In this document: one piece after another, positions 16,306 to 25,734 of the stretch
Position numbering within the stretch: the stretch's first letter is position 1
How the letters are laid out: every line of letters starts with the position of its first letter
Assembly: GCA_965277835.1 (NCBI GenBank)
Contig: OZ255841.1
Location: 1,488,001 to 1,552,000 of the forward strand
DNA length: 64,000 nt
Direction: 5' to 3'
Source: Arcticimaribacter sp965277835
GTDB lineage: Bacteria > Bacteroidota > Bacteroidia > Flavobacteriales > Flavobacteriaceae
Notes under the pieces: model-generated
Seen by the model: only the letters and a program-made list of their open reading frames with translations
The model's database searches: none
What the model was told of the DNA's origin: nothing
Program-made: the position numbers and the translations under genes

Positions 16306-18230
16306 TCTTTTTCAGTCCCTAACTTGCCTTCAACTATTCTTTTATTATAATCTTGCAAAAACGCCTTTCCTTTAATCACAAGCGTATCCATCCTTGACGT
16401 ACGATTGTCTATAATATTGCTTTGAAAACCATAGTCATCTCTATTATAAAAACCTGTCGCTTTTTCTCCATTATAAACGCAAATATATTCTTCATCCATA
16501 AAGAAATATGACCCAGCTCCAAAATAATTTATAATCAACGTAGGATTATCATCACTCACCAAACTTCTTCCCCAGCTTCTAATAGGCTTTCTATATCCAA
16601 TCATATGAGCAATAGTCGGCATAATATCCATATGCTGAGCTAAATCAAAACGTTCTTCATTCCAATTCTTATTGGGGCTATAAAACATTATCGGGTTTGC
16701 AAAACGATTGACCGTACTTTGGTAATACTCATAATACGATTGATTTCCATGGTCTGCAGTAAAAACAAATAGTGTGTTTTGGAACCATGCCTCTTTTTTA
16801 CTTTCTTCAAAAAACCGTTTAAGCGCATAATCTGTATATTGAACACAAGGATGCATTTGGATATAACCTTCTTTAAATTTACCCTGATACTGCTCTGGTA
16901 TTTTAAAAGGAGCGTGTGAACTTACCGAAAATATGGTAGTTAAAAAAGGTGTCTTTTTTTGAGATAATTCTCTTTTTGTAAATTGAAAAAAAGGGTCGTC
17001 CCAAATTCCCCAAACACCATCGAAATCATCGTCGTTATTATATTCATTCTTGCCATAGTAAGCATCGAAACCTAATACTTGAGAAAATCCTAAAAACCCC
17101 ATTGACCCATTAGGCGCGCCATGAAAAAAAGAAGTATTATACCCCATTTCTTTGCTTATAGAAACAATTGATTGCACTTGCTGGGTTGAATATTGTGATG
17201 ACGTATAGGCTACTTCGAAAGAAGGAATACTAGCCAAAACTGAAGACATTCCATGGATAGACTTTCTGCCATTTGCAAAACCATTTGAAAACACAAGACT
17301 ATTTTGAGCCAAAGAATCTAAAAAAGGAGTAAAGCTCTCATAATTTTCAATCCCTGTTGAACCATTCATAGCTCCCCAATATTCACGTCCAAAACTCTCT
17401 AAAATAAAAATCACAACATTAGGTGGAGTTTCAAAATGGAGCGAATCATTATATTGCTTTATGGGTTGTGCCAGTTCTTCAATTTGATTTGGGCTAAACT
17501 GATTTGAATATGCAAATTTATTTTTCCCGTAGGTGCGTATAAACGTAAAAGGTGTATTTAAAACAACATCTGCTTTGGTCGGATGGTCCACTTTTTCCAT
17601 AGCGTGTATTAAACTTATTGGTCGAGTGCTATGCCTCCAGTCTCCTCGAATTCCAACAATTGCTCCTCCTAAAACCCCAACAAACAATAAAACCGAAGCT
17701 ATACTATATGACGGTAAATGAACTTTCTTTACTCGTATTACAGGACGCACTTTATATGCTTTAATCCATAAAAATACGCTCAAAAAATAAACCAAGAATA
17801 ACCACCAATAATCAATAAATAATGAGAAAAATAAAGCAAAGCCATTAGATTCATTTTCTAATACTTCGAAAACCTTAGTAGTAAACCTACTTAAGTTAAA
17901 TCGATAATAAACAACGTCAATATAATTCATCATTAACCCCAAACCATTACACACAAAATAAATTATAAAAAGTGTTCTTTGGTAACCTTTACGCGTTACA
18001 AAGGTTCCTGGCAGAATAGATCCTAATAGGAAAAGTGAATTGAGATAAAAAAGAGCAGAAGTATCAAAAGTTAATCCATAATAACAAACTTTTAAAAATT
18101 CTGAAAGAGTGTTTATTTCTATTAAATCTGTATTGAAAATAAAGAATAAACACCGTGCAAAAAAATAAAATAAATAGCCTAGTAAAAAGCGATAAGTCAA
18201 TACTGAAAGCTCTTGTAGTCTATAATTCAT
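16302..18230 (-). CDS. LTA synthase-like membrane sulfatase/phosphotransferase
   Basis: 642 residues. About five hydrophobic segments fill residues 10-200, followed by a periplasmic sulfatase-fold domain (about 265-600). The domain shows NVVIFILESFGREYWG (first metal site), NGRKSIHGMSSVLASIPS with the likely nucleophile (Ser where LtaS has Thr), FFHGAPNGSMGF and FTADHGNQSYY (second metal site). The family transfers glycerol-phosphate or phosphoethanolamine to envelope lipids or glycans. A Gram-negative has no lipoteichoic acid, so the acceptor is unknown. It is coupled to the downstream lipid kinase. Confidence 0.88.
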   Translation of the reverse strand: MNYRLQELSVLTYRFLLGYLFYFFARCLFFIFNTDLIEINTLSEFLKVCYYGLTFDTSALFYLNSLFLLGSILPGTFVTRKGYQRTLFIIYFVCNGLGLMMNYIDVVYYRFNLSRFTTKVFEVLENESNGFALFFSLFIDYWWLFLVYFLSVFLWIKAYKVRPVIRVKKVHLPSYSIASVLLFVGVLGGAIVGIRGDWRHSTRPISLIHAMEKVDHPTKADVVLNTPFTFIRTYGKNKFAYSNQFSPNQIEELAQPIKQYNDSLHFETPPNVVIFILESFGREYWGAMNGSTGIENYESFTPFLDSLAQNSLVFSNGFANGRKSIHGMSSVLASIPSFEVAYTSSQYSTQQVQSIVSISKEMGYNTSFFHGAPNGSMGFLGFSQVLGFDAYYGKNEYNNDDDFDGVWGIWDDPFFQFTKRELSQKKTPFLTTIFSVSSHAPFKIPEQYQGKFKEGYIQMHPCVQYTDYALKRFFEESKKEAWFQNTLFVFTADHGNQSYYEYYQSTVNRFANPIMFYSPNKNWNEERFDLAQHMDIMPTIAHMIGYRKPIRSWGRSLVSDDNPTLIINYFGAGSYFFMDEEYICVYNGEKATGFYNRDDYGFQSNIIDNRTSRMDTLVIKGKAFLQDYNKRIVEGKLGTEKE

Positions 18231-18271
18231 TGGATAAAATTTGAAAAATCTCTTTAAAAAATGGGGGCTCT

Positions 18272-18448
18272 CTATTTATTATGAGACCCATCGCAAAAAG
18301 GTTTGTTCTTAGACTTGGAACAACCACAAAGCGTAAAACGTGATTTATGCTCAATTTCATTACCTTCTGTGTCAACCAAAGAGATGTCTCCCTGAACTAT
18401 GTATTGCCCATTGGGTTTAGATATTATCTTTGTTTTTTCTGTTTCCAT
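18272..18448 (-). CDS. CDGSH-type iron-sulfur protein
   Basis: 58 residues from the ATG at 18448 (METEKTK). The C-terminal motif C-G-C-S-x6-F-C-D-G-S-H binds a 2Fe-2S cluster through three Cys and one His. The role is redox or cluster transfer in the cytoplasm. An in-frame extension to 18514 exists, but it runs through a clear -7 box, so I reject it. Confidence 0.9.
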   Translation of the reverse strand: METEKTKIISKPNGQYIVQGDISLVDTEGNEIEHKSRFTLCGCSKSKNKPFCDGSHNK

Positions 18449-18753
18449 AAATAACTTGTTTTTATTATTGCAAAGATACTCAAAGGTATCAACTATTATG
18501 ACTACATAAGTCAAATCGTAGCTTAAATATTATGTCTATAAGTAACTCTATATAATTATTTTTTAACAAAAAAGAATAAATTATTTCTTAAAATTGCCCA
18601 TAGAATCAAAAAAGTCGATAATTTTAATATCGATTTTGTATGTATACAATCAATTTGTCACTAATTTTTTGATAGTCAGTGCGTTATATATAATAATGTT
18701 TTAATTTACACTTGCTAAAAAATTTCTTTATTTATGCTTGATTACTTTTTAAT
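18449..18753. other. 305-base intergenic region between divergent genes
   Basis: AT-rich. The only clear signals are the CDGSH gene promoter at its left end and a near-match TACACTTG about 18715 for the ricT side. I see no RNA gene, repeat or convincing frame here. Confidence 0.6.
18471..18478 (-). promoter_or_regulatory. -7 box for the CDGSH gene
   Basis: The minus strand reads TATCTTTG (TAnnTTTG), 22 bases upstream of the ATG at 18448. It decides the start codon. Confidence 0.65.
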
Positions 18754-19899
18754 ATGAGTTGTTCTTCATGTTCTTCTTCTAATAATTCCCCAAGAGGGTG
18801 CAAAAATAATGGAACCTGTGGAACAGATAGTTGCAATAAACTTACTGTTTTTGACTGGCTTTCTAATATGAAACTGCCCAATGGGCAGAAAGAATTTGAC
18901 CTTGTCGAAGTCCGTTTCAAAAACAGTCGAAAAGGGTTTTATCGAAAAAAAGCTGAACAAAGTTTAAGTATTGGTGATTTGGTTGCTACAGAAGCTTCAA
19001 GTGGACATGATATTGGTCAAGTAACCCTAATGGGGGAGTTGGTTCGTTTTCAAATGAAGAAGAAAAATGTTACCGAAGACAGCGAAGAAATACTTTCTAT
19101 TTATCGAAAAGCCAATCAAAAAGATGTTGATACATGGAAGTCTGCTCGTGACCAAGAAGCAACTACTCAAAAACAAGCTCGTGAAATGGCTATTTCATTA
19201 AATTTAGAAATGAAGATTTCTGATGTAGAATTTCAAGGAGATGGTACTAAAGCAACGTTTTACTATACTGCCGAAAAACGTGTTGACTTTAGGCAATTAA
19301 TTAAAAATATGGCGCAAATCTTTAATATTCGTATTGAAATGCGACATGTTGGTCTGCGACAAGAAGCTGCTCGTTTAGGAGGTATAGGATCCTGCGGAAG
19401 AGAGCTATGCTGTTCCACATGGCTTACCGATTTTAGAACTATTTCTACTTCTGCTGCTCGCTATCAGCAACTTTCTTTAAATCCGCAAAAACTTGCAGGG
19501 CAATGCGGAAAATTAAAATGCTGTTTAAATTATGAGTTAGATGCATATCGTAATGCTTTGAAAGAATTCCCTAAAACAGAAACTAATCTTAATACAGAAA
19601 AAGGCGTAGGTGTTTGTCAAAAAATTGACATTTTCAAAGGTCAAATGTGGTATGCTTATAAAGGAGATTGGGCAAATTGGTACTTGCTAACTCCCAAACA
19701 GGCAAATGAAATTATAGAGCTAAATAATTCCGATAAATTAGCTTCGAGCTTAGAAGATTATACCCAAGAAGAGAAAAGTGAATCAACAGAAAAAATATTC
19801 GAAAATGCAGCTGGTCAAGATAGTTTAAACCGTTTTGAAAGAGCTAAAAAAGGGAATAGGAATAAGAAAAAAGCACGTCCTAAAAGAAATAAGGCTTAA
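18754..19899 (+). CDS. ricT: RicT-like PSP1-domain protein
   Basis: 381 residues. A Cys-rich N-terminus (seven Cys in the first 30 residues) precedes the PSP1 domain (about 45-270). That domain contains RVDFRQLIKNMAQIFNIRIEMRHVGLRQEAARLGGIGSCGRELCCSTWL and GKLKCCLNYELDAY, the conserved Cys clusters of the YaaT/RicT family. In Bacillus RicT joins an iron-sulfur complex that affects RNA maturation. The C-terminus is Lys/Arg-rich. It leads the conserved flavobacterial run ricT-gldH-PBP1A with gaps of only two or three bases. Confidence 0.9.
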   Translation: MSCSSCSSSNNSPRGCKNNGTCGTDSCNKLTVFDWLSNMKLPNGQKEFDLVEVRFKNSRKGFYRKKAEQSLSIGDLVATEASSGHDIGQVTLMGELVRFQMKKKNVTEDSEEILSIYRKANQKDVDTWKSARDQEATTQKQAREMAISLNLEMKISDVEFQGDGTKATFYYTAEKRVDFRQLIKNMAQIFNIRIEMRHVGLRQEAARLGGIGSCGRELCCSTWLTDFRTISTSAARYQQLSLNPQKLAGQCGKLKCCLNYELDAYRNALKEFPKTETNLNTEKGVGVCQKIDIFKGQMWYAYKGDWANWYLLTPKQANEIIELNNSDKLASSLEDYTQEEKSESTEKIFENAAGQDSLNRFERAKKGNRNKKKARPKRNKA

Positions 19900-19902
19900 A
19901 AA

Positions 19903-20385
19903 ATGTATAAAACTTCTTTCTTCTTCTTTTTTATTTTACTTTTTTCTTGCAAAAAAAATCCTGAATTTAGAGTATATACGTCACTCGAAAACGGATGGCC
20001 TTCTTCAAAAACCATAGGGTTCACAGTTCCTTCTATCGCACGTGCTCCCTCTAGTGTTTTCATTCATATCCGAAATAATAATGACTATCCTTTTGCAAAT
20101 ATTTTTTTAGTTGCTCAAATGAAAGACTCGGTTAATGTTATCTTTCGAGATACACTAGAATATGCTATGGCAAATGCTAAAGGAGAATGGTTAGGAAGTG
20201 GTTTTTTAGAAGTAAAAGAAAACAAACTATGGTGGAAATATGAGTGGACACCAGAACATAAAGGTCCTTATTTTATTGAACTCTCTCAATCTGTCCGCAA
20301 TAGTGGAGCTATAGAAGGTGTTCCCTTGTTAAATGGTATTTTGAATGTTGGTGTAGAAATTGAACCTCTGTCTCAAGCTCAATAA
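19903..20385 (+). CDS. gldH: Gliding motility lipoprotein GldH
   Basis: 160 residues. A hydrophobic signal (FFFFFILLFSC) ends in a lipobox Cys at about residue 17. The rest is a beta-rich domain with LENGWPSSKTIGFTVPS and FIHIRNNNDYPFANIFLVAQM, the characteristic GldH pattern. It is an envelope lipoprotein required for gliding in Flavobacterium. It is flanked by ricT and the PBP1A gene as in other flavobacteria. Confidence 0.9.
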   Translation: MYKTSFFFFFILLFSCKKNPEFRVYTSLENGWPSSKTIGFTVPSIARAPSSVFIHIRNNNDYPFANIFLVAQMKDSVNVIFRDTLEYAMANAKGEWLGSGFLEVKENKLWWKYEWTPEHKGPYFIELSQSVRNSGAIEGVPLLNGILNVGVEIEPLSQAQ

Positions 20386-20387
20386 TT

Positions 20388-22721
20388 ATGGTTAAAAAGA
20401 AGAAAAAAATATCAAAAAAGACGCCTATTAAGTTTAAAAACATCATTCGTTTGTTTTGGGTTTTCTTTATTGTAAGCGTTTTATCAGGTGTCATTTTATT
20501 TTCAAGTGCAGCATTAGGTTATCTAGGTAAAATGCCTGAAATAGAACAACTTGAAAACCCTAAAACTAATCTTGCTACTCAAATTATTTCAAGCGACGGT
20601 GTTATTTTAGGAAAATTCTATTATAGAGACAACCGTACACCTATTACGTTTGATATGCTTCCCAAAAATTTGGTGAATGCGCTAATTGCCACAGAAGATG
20701 AACGTTTTTTTAGCCACTCTGGAATTGATTTCAAAGGAACGCTCCGTGCTCTTTTATATTTAGGAACAAAAGGAGGTGCCAGTACCATTAGCCAGCAATT
20801 AGCGCGTCAATTATTTGTTGGTGTTCGCTCTAGGAATAAAATTGAAGCTGTGCTTCAAAAATTTAAAGAGTGGGTTTTGGCTGTTCAATTAGAGCGACGT
20901 TATACTAAAAATGAAATTATTGCAATGTATCTTAATGTATATGATTTTGGGTATAACGCCGACGGAATTCAATCAGCGGCTAAAGTATACTTTAACACCA
21001 CTCCCAAAAAATTAACGCTCGAACAATCGACAACTCTTGTAGGTATGCTACAAAATTCTTCTTTATATAACCCTATAAGACGCCCCGAACGTGTTGAAAC
21101 TCGTAGAAACATTGTGTTGCAGCAGATGTACCGTAATAAGTTTATTAACAAAACCACGTTAGATTCTATAAAAACAATCCCGCTAAAAATTGATTATACA
21201 CCCGACTCACACAGAGAAGGTTTGGCAACCTACTTTAGGGCTTACCTACAACAGTTTATGCACCAATGGATTAATAATAATCTAAAAGAAGACGGAACAA
21301 AACACAATCTTTTTAGCGATGGACTAAGGATATATACAACTATAGATTCTCGTTTCCAAAAATTGGGAGAGGACGCTATTAAAACACACATGCCTAATCT
21401 TCAAGAAGAGTTTTTTCTACAAAATAGCCGAAGAATAAACCCTACAGCTCCTTTTTTAGATTTACGTGAAGGAGAGATTGACACTTTATTGAGAGTCAGT
21501 GCAAAAAGGTCTGAGCGTTGGCGCAAAATGAAAGCAGCAGAGAAAGATGAAGAAACAATATGGGAATCCTTCAAAAGACCTACTAAGATGGAAGTTTTTA
21601 GCTGGAAAGGCGACCGAGATACCATAATGACCCCTTTGGATTCTATGCGATACTATAAGCATTTTTTAAGAGCATCTATGATGTCTATAAATCCTATGAA
21701 TGGTCATGTGAAAGCTTGGGTTGGAGGGTATAATTATAAGCACTTTCAATATGATCAAGTAAAACAAGGAAGACGGCAAATTGGTTCGACATTCAAACCT
21801 TTTTTATATGCAACTGCAATAGATCAATTAAGATTATCGCCCTGTGATGTATTACCCGATGGACTTTTTTGTATTGAACCCATGAAGCATGGAAATATCG
21901 ATGCTTGGTGTCCAAAAAACTCGGGAGATAAATATGGGCAAATGCGAACCTTAAAAAATGCACTTGCAAATTCTGTTAATACCGTAAGCGCGCGACTTAT
22001 GGACCGTGTTGGTCCCCAGCCTGTTATAAACTTAGTGCGAAAAATGGGGGTTACGTCTTACCTCCCTCAAGTCCCTTCTATTGCCTTGGGAACACCTGAT
22101 ATTAGCTTATTCGAAATGGTTGCAGCATACAGTACTTTTGCAAATAAAGGTATTTACATTAAGCCTATTATGATTACTCGAATTGAAGATAAAAATGGAA
22201 CCATTTTGTTTGAAGTAATACCAGAAACACGAGACGTTTTGAGTGAAGAATCTGCCTATGTAACACTCAACCTCCTCAAAGGAGTTACCGAAGCGGGATC
22301 AGGAATACGCTTACGCCATCAAGGAGCGGATGATCAAAATTATGTATATCAAAATGTAGTGACAGGGTATCCCTATAAATTTGAAAATCCAATTGCTGGA
22401 AAAACAGGAACTACCCAAAACCAAAGCGATGGATGGTTTATGGGAATGGTACCCAACTTGGTAACAGGAGTATGGGTTGGCGGAGAAGACCGTGCTGTTC
22501 ATTTCAAAGAAATCGCCTTTGGACAAGGAGCTACCATGGCATTGCCTATATGGGCAATCTATATGCGTTCGGTCTATGAAAACTCAGAACTTGGAGTATC
22601 TATCGAAGATTTTGAAGCCCCAGACATTTTATCTATCCCTATTGATTGTGGGCAAGAAAATATATTAAATGATTTTGATAAAGAAGAGAAAAAAGACGAC
22701 CTAAAAGGTCTTGGTTTTTAA
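20388..22721 (+). CDS. Class A penicillin-binding protein (PBP1A)
   Basis: 777 residues. A basic cytoplasmic tip and one membrane segment (about 20-45) precede the GT51 glycosyltransferase domain, with ATEDERFFSHSGIDF (catalytic Glu) and GGASTISQQLARQLF. The transpeptidase has the nucleophile motif STFK in GRRQIGSTFKPFLY, SVN in LANSVNTVSARLM and KTGT in AGKTGTTQNQSDGW. It polymerises and cross-links peptidoglycan. Both active sites are intact. The stop overlaps the end of the convergent queD by four bases. Confidence 0.96.
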   Translation: MVKKKKKISKKTPIKFKNIIRLFWVFFIVSVLSGVILFSSAALGYLGKMPEIEQLENPKTNLATQIISSDGVILGKFYYRDNRTPITFDMLPKNLVNALIATEDERFFSHSGIDFKGTLRALLYLGTKGGASTISQQLARQLFVGVRSRNKIEAVLQKFKEWVLAVQLERRYTKNEIIAMYLNVYDFGYNADGIQSAAKVYFNTTPKKLTLEQSTTLVGMLQNSSLYNPIRRPERVETRRNIVLQQMYRNKFINKTTLDSIKTIPLKIDYTPDSHREGLATYFRAYLQQFMHQWINNNLKEDGTKHNLFSDGLRIYTTIDSRFQKLGEDAIKTHMPNLQEEFFLQNSRRINPTAPFLDLREGEIDTLLRVSAKRSERWRKMKAAEKDEETIWESFKRPTKMEVFSWKGDRDTIMTPLDSMRYYKHFLRASMMSINPMNGHVKAWVGGYNYKHFQYDQVKQGRRQIGSTFKPFLYATAIDQLRLSPCDVLPDGLFCIEPMKHGNIDAWCPKNSGDKYGQMRTLKNALANSVNTVSARLMDRVGPQPVINLVRKMGVTSYLPQVPSIALGTPDISLFEMVAAYSTFANKGIYIKPIMITRIEDKNGTILFEVIPETRDVLSEESAYVTLNLLKGVTEAGSGIRLRHQGADDQNYVYQNVVTGYPYKFENPIAGKTGTTQNQSDGWFMGMVPNLVTGVWVGGEDRAVHFKEIAFGQGATMALPIWAIYMRSVYENSELGVSIEDFEAPDILSIPIDCGQENILNDFDKEEKKDDLKGLGF

Positions 22722-23173
22722 AGGTTATCTAAATAATGCCACTCTGCAAAAGAGGTTTCTGTTTCTCTTAGTTTTAATGAATGTAAAAAAATTCCTTGAG
22801 GTAATCGTTTTTTAATTTTTTGTGCAAAATCGATAACCATCATTTCGCTAGTAGGCTGATAATTTACCCTTTGTATCTTATGCCCTTTCTTTTCCATTTC
22901 TTCTGCAAGCTCTCTGTGTGGCGAATCTACATTTAAAACCGTTGCATGGTCAAAAGGCAATACAATCTGTTCTTTTACTATTTTCTTAAGGTCTCCAAAA
23001 TCAATAACCATCCCATGTTTTGTCTCTTGTGGGTCAGCTATTGGGGTGCCTACTACAGTTACGGCTAGCTTATAACTATGCCCATGAACATTTTTGCACA
23101 AGCCATCGTATCCATACAGTGCATGCCCTGTTTCAAAATGAAACTCTTTTGTAATTCTAATTTTTTGTGCCAT
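22718..23173 (-). CDS. queD: 6-carboxytetrahydropterin synthase QueD
   Basis: 151 residues. The three zinc histidines are in FHFETGHALYG and NVHGHSYKL, the catalytic Cys is in GLCKNVHG, and the His/Asp pair in LPFDHATVLN and the Glu of ETETSFAEW complete the site. It makes 6-carboxytetrahydropterin for queuosine. A role in tetrahydropterin synthesis is the alternative. No preQ1 element was seen upstream. Confidence 0.93.
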   Translation of the reverse strand: MAQKIRITKEFHFETGHALYGYDGLCKNVHGHSYKLAVTVVGTPIADPQETKHGMVIDFGDLKKIVKEQIVLPFDHATVLNVDSPHRELAEEMEKKGHKIQRVNYQPTSEMMVIDFAQKIKKRLPQGIFLHSLKLRETETSFAEWHYLDNL

Positions 23174-23385
23174 AAATCACTTTTATATAAAAAATAAAGA
23201 TAATGATATATTAGTTTATCTTTGATAAGATAAGAAATGGTAATTCTACTGAGACGCCTATATACTTTATATATAGAGTAAATAAAACTATATCTATTAA
23301 AGTTATATCTCTATATTCTTGCCAAAATTTAGCTAAAATTCTAAAAAAACAAAAGAGAAAGTACTTATAATCAAAGCTTTCCTAG

Positions 23386-23393
23386 TATTTTTG
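23386..23393 (+). promoter_or_regulatory. -7 box for the universal stress protein gene
   Basis: TATTTTTG matches TAnnTTTG and lies 20 bases before the ATG at 23414. Confidence 0.6.
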
Positions 23394-23413
23394 TACTATA
23401 ATTTATTCCTGTC

Positions 23414-24205
23414 ATGAAAAATATTTTAGTACCTATTGGAATTTCGCCAAACGGGCAAAACACCTTAGAATATGCCATTGCCTTAGCTAAGCATTTTGAC
23501 GCTTCTATCTTTGTTATTGACTCGCACAAAGCTGTTATTACGCATACACATTTAGGTAAAGCTGAAGAAGTAATAAATACGCAAAATTTTAAACGCGTAA
23601 AAAAAATGGTGCAGTCTGTAGAAACAAAGGGGATTAAAATTAAACTCGTCGAATATGAAGGTAGTTTATTATCTGGAATAGAAGATTTAGATAAAGAGAT
23701 AGGACTAGACTTAATTATTGTCGGTCCGACAAGTAATGATATAAATGAAAAATTATTTTTGGGGAAAGTCTCTGGGAAAATTGTAAAAAAAACAAGCATC
23801 CCCGTATTACTAGCCCCTGTAGGAATTGAATTTAGTGTTCCAAAACATACTTTATTTGCGTTTAAAAACGGGGAAGTTAAAGGTGCACTTTCTTTAGAAC
23901 CACTCAAAGAATTTATAAAAAAGTTCGAAACAAAGACAAGCATCCTTTTTGTTAAAGTACCTGGGAATAATCATTCTGAATCGGGAATTGATAACCAAAT
24001 TATTGAACTATCTAATGATCTTGTCTCTACCGAAAATGCTACTGTTTATCAAGGCGTCTTACAACATTTTGATCGAGTAAAGCCCGACTTACTTACTGTC
24101 TTCGCTCGGAAAAGAGGGTTTTTTGAAAAATTAATGGAACCCGATGTAATCTATAAAAAAGATTTTTACTCTAATATTCCTCTTTTAGTTCTGAAAAATC
24201 GTTAA
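23414..24205 (+). CDS. Universal stress protein, two Usp domains
   Basis: 263 residues. The first Usp domain (about 1-140) starts KNILVPIGISPNGQNTLEYAIALAKHF and ends with GKVSGKIVKKTSIPVLLAPVG. A second, more diverged half ends NIPLLVLKNR. The ATP-binding motif is only partly conserved (VGPTSND...GKVSGKIV). It is preceded by a 240-base gap with a single clear promoter box. Confidence 0.85.
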   Translation: MKNILVPIGISPNGQNTLEYAIALAKHFDASIFVIDSHKAVITHTHLGKAEEVINTQNFKRVKKMVQSVETKGIKIKLVEYEGSLLSGIEDLDKEIGLDLIIVGPTSNDINEKLFLGKVSGKIVKKTSIPVLLAPVGIEFSVPKHTLFAFKNGEVKGALSLEPLKEFIKKFETKTSILFVKVPGNNHSESGIDNQIIELSNDLVSTENATVYQGVLQHFDRVKPDLLTVFARKRGFFEKLMEPDVIYKKDFYSNIPLLVLKNR

Positions 24206-24233
24206 TTTTCAGTTATACTATTATAATACTTTT

Positions 24234-25175
24234 TTGAAATTTAATTCTCTCTTTTCTAAAATAACTCTTTGGACTCTTATCTTATATTCTTGTTCAGAGA
24301 CTGTTTCCGCACAAAGTTATTTTAGCTTAAATGTCGATAATGACCTTTATTTTTATCGCGATTATTTCTATTCAAGTGGTATTTTTCTACAATATGGTTA
24401 CCAAAAAAAACAAGACACTGAGCTAGAAGATGACTTCTCAGAAAAGCAATATATACTTTGGGAGTTAGGGCAAGAAATTTATTCCCCATCCTTTAGGTTT
24501 ACAAAAAACACCGCTGTTTTTGATTACCCCTACGGAGGCTGGAGTTATGGAAAGGTAACTTTTCAAAAAGAAAAATCTATTAAAAAACAATGGCAATGGG
24601 GGGCTCAGTTAGGGTTTACAGGCGATGCCTCAGGAGCACAATGGTTGCAAAATACCTATCATAGGCTTTTTTTAAATTTACCCGATTTAACATGGGAAGA
24701 TGAAGTCCCACAAGCACTACATCTAAACATATTTGCAGATTATTTTTATCGCTGGCATTTATTTAAAAAAGTTGCCCTTCAATCTCACTTATTTTCAAAA
24801 ATAGGAACGCAACAGATTTCTTCGGGAGGGAGTATTGGATTTATATTTAACAATCAAAATGTGTTGCCAAAAGGAGGCAACATTCTACAAGATAAACGAG
24901 ACGGAATAGGTTTTTATTTAGGGGTTCGCATTCAACATATTATACATGATTATATGCTCTCAGGAAGCCTTTTCAACGATTCTGCTCCTTTTACAGTACC
25001 TATAAACCCCGTTAGAGCCACTCTTGAAGCTGGTTTTGCGTTCTGCAAAAAATCTTGGAGATTCTCTACAACATACTATCATCGTTCTCCAGACAATAAA
25101 ATACAAGCTCAAAAAGCACATCATTATTTAAACATAACAATAAGCCGTTTTTTTGATTCTCCCAAAGAGAAATAA
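24234..25175 (+). CDS. LpxR-like lipid A deacylase family protein
   Basis: 313 residues. A signal peptide ends at VSAQ (about residue 27), then SYFSLNVDNDLYFYRDYFYSSGIFLQYGY, which is the hallmark start of the LpxR/DUF2219 barrel (the N-x-N/D and YSSG motifs). The C-terminus SRFFDSPKEK follows beta-strands of a 12-stranded barrel. LpxR removes the 3'-acyloxyacyl chain of lipid A; activity here is inferred. The start is TTG at 24234, since no ATG precedes the signal peptide. Confidence 0.85.
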   Translation: MKFNSLFSKITLWTLILYSCSETVSAQSYFSLNVDNDLYFYRDYFYSSGIFLQYGYQKKQDTELEDDFSEKQYILWELGQEIYSPSFRFTKNTAVFDYPYGGWSYGKVTFQKEKSIKKQWQWGAQLGFTGDASGAQWLQNTYHRLFLNLPDLTWEDEVPQALHLNIFADYFYRWHLFKKVALQSHLFSKIGTQQISSGGSIGFIFNNQNVLPKGGNILQDKRDGIGFYLGVRIQHIIHDYMLSGSLFNDSAPFTVPINPVRATLEAGFAFCKKSWRFSTTYYHRSPDNKIQAQKAHHYLNITISRFFDSPKEK

Positions 25176-25248
25176 TTGTTAAATTTTTTGAACCTTTAAA
25201 TAGAATAGTTATTATTGATTATTAGCGACTTCAAAAATTATCCTTACT

Positions 25249-25734
25249 ATGAAAAAAACAGTTTTTTATATTTTTTTAAGTTTTATAATGAGTTCTTGCC
25301 TTACGGTAAAAGTTTATAAAACAGAGAAAGAACCCAAAAAAGAGCAAAAACCTGTATCTACTAAAACCTCTTTAATCCCTTCTGGGATAATTGTGCCTTT
25401 AGTAGAAGGAGATAGTACAGAAGTGTATTTCCCAGGGGAAGACCAAGCCCTTAAAATAAAGGCGTTTACTTTTATGGATGATGATGGGCATATTCAAACA
25501 ATTAAAAAGAAAGAGCATTTAAAAGACACTTTATATAAACGTATCATTCTTAAAATTAAAAAGGAAAGCATTCAACCTATTATAATAATTAATGGTGTAG
25601 AAATGGAAATGGATATAAAATCTATTGACTTAGATTCTATAGAAAGTATTAATATGTATAGAGGAGCTAAAGCAGTTGAAACGTTTGGAGAGAAAGGGAA
25701 AAACGGTGTAATTGTAGTTAAAAAGAAAAATTAA
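25249..25734 (+). CDS. Small lipoprotein with TonB-plug-like C-terminus
   Basis: 161 residues. A signal ending IMSSCLTV gives a lipobox Cys at about residue 17. The C-terminal third (IIINGVEMEM, LDSIESINMYRGAKAVETFGEKGKNGVIVVKKKN) copies the first strand-loop of a TonB-dependent receptor plug, where the same words read xVIDG and IESIxVLKGxxAxxxYGxxGxNGVI. No barrel follows. The function is unknown. It overlaps the convergent GNAT gene by 17 bases. Confidence 0.8.
   Translation: MKKTVFYIFLSFIMSSCLTVKVYKTEKEPKKEQKPVSTKTSLIPSGIIVPLVEGDSTEVYFPGEDQALKIKAFTFMDDDGHIQTIKKKEHLKDTLYKRIILKIKKESIQPIIIINGVEMEMDIKSIDLDSIESINMYRGAKAVETFGEKGKNGVIVVKKKN

Noticed and set aside
23287..23302. Partial match to the reverse complement of the guide (13 of the 16 bases nearest the repeat) upstream of the universal stress protein gene.
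   Set aside because: AT-rich noise is expected at this level; only 14 of the first 20 bases match and the site is more than 90 bases from the -7 box. A genome search is needed.
23371..23943. 190-codon frame opposite the universal stress protein gene.
   Set aside because: Its sequence is the antisense of a clear Usp domain and it has no recognisable domain.
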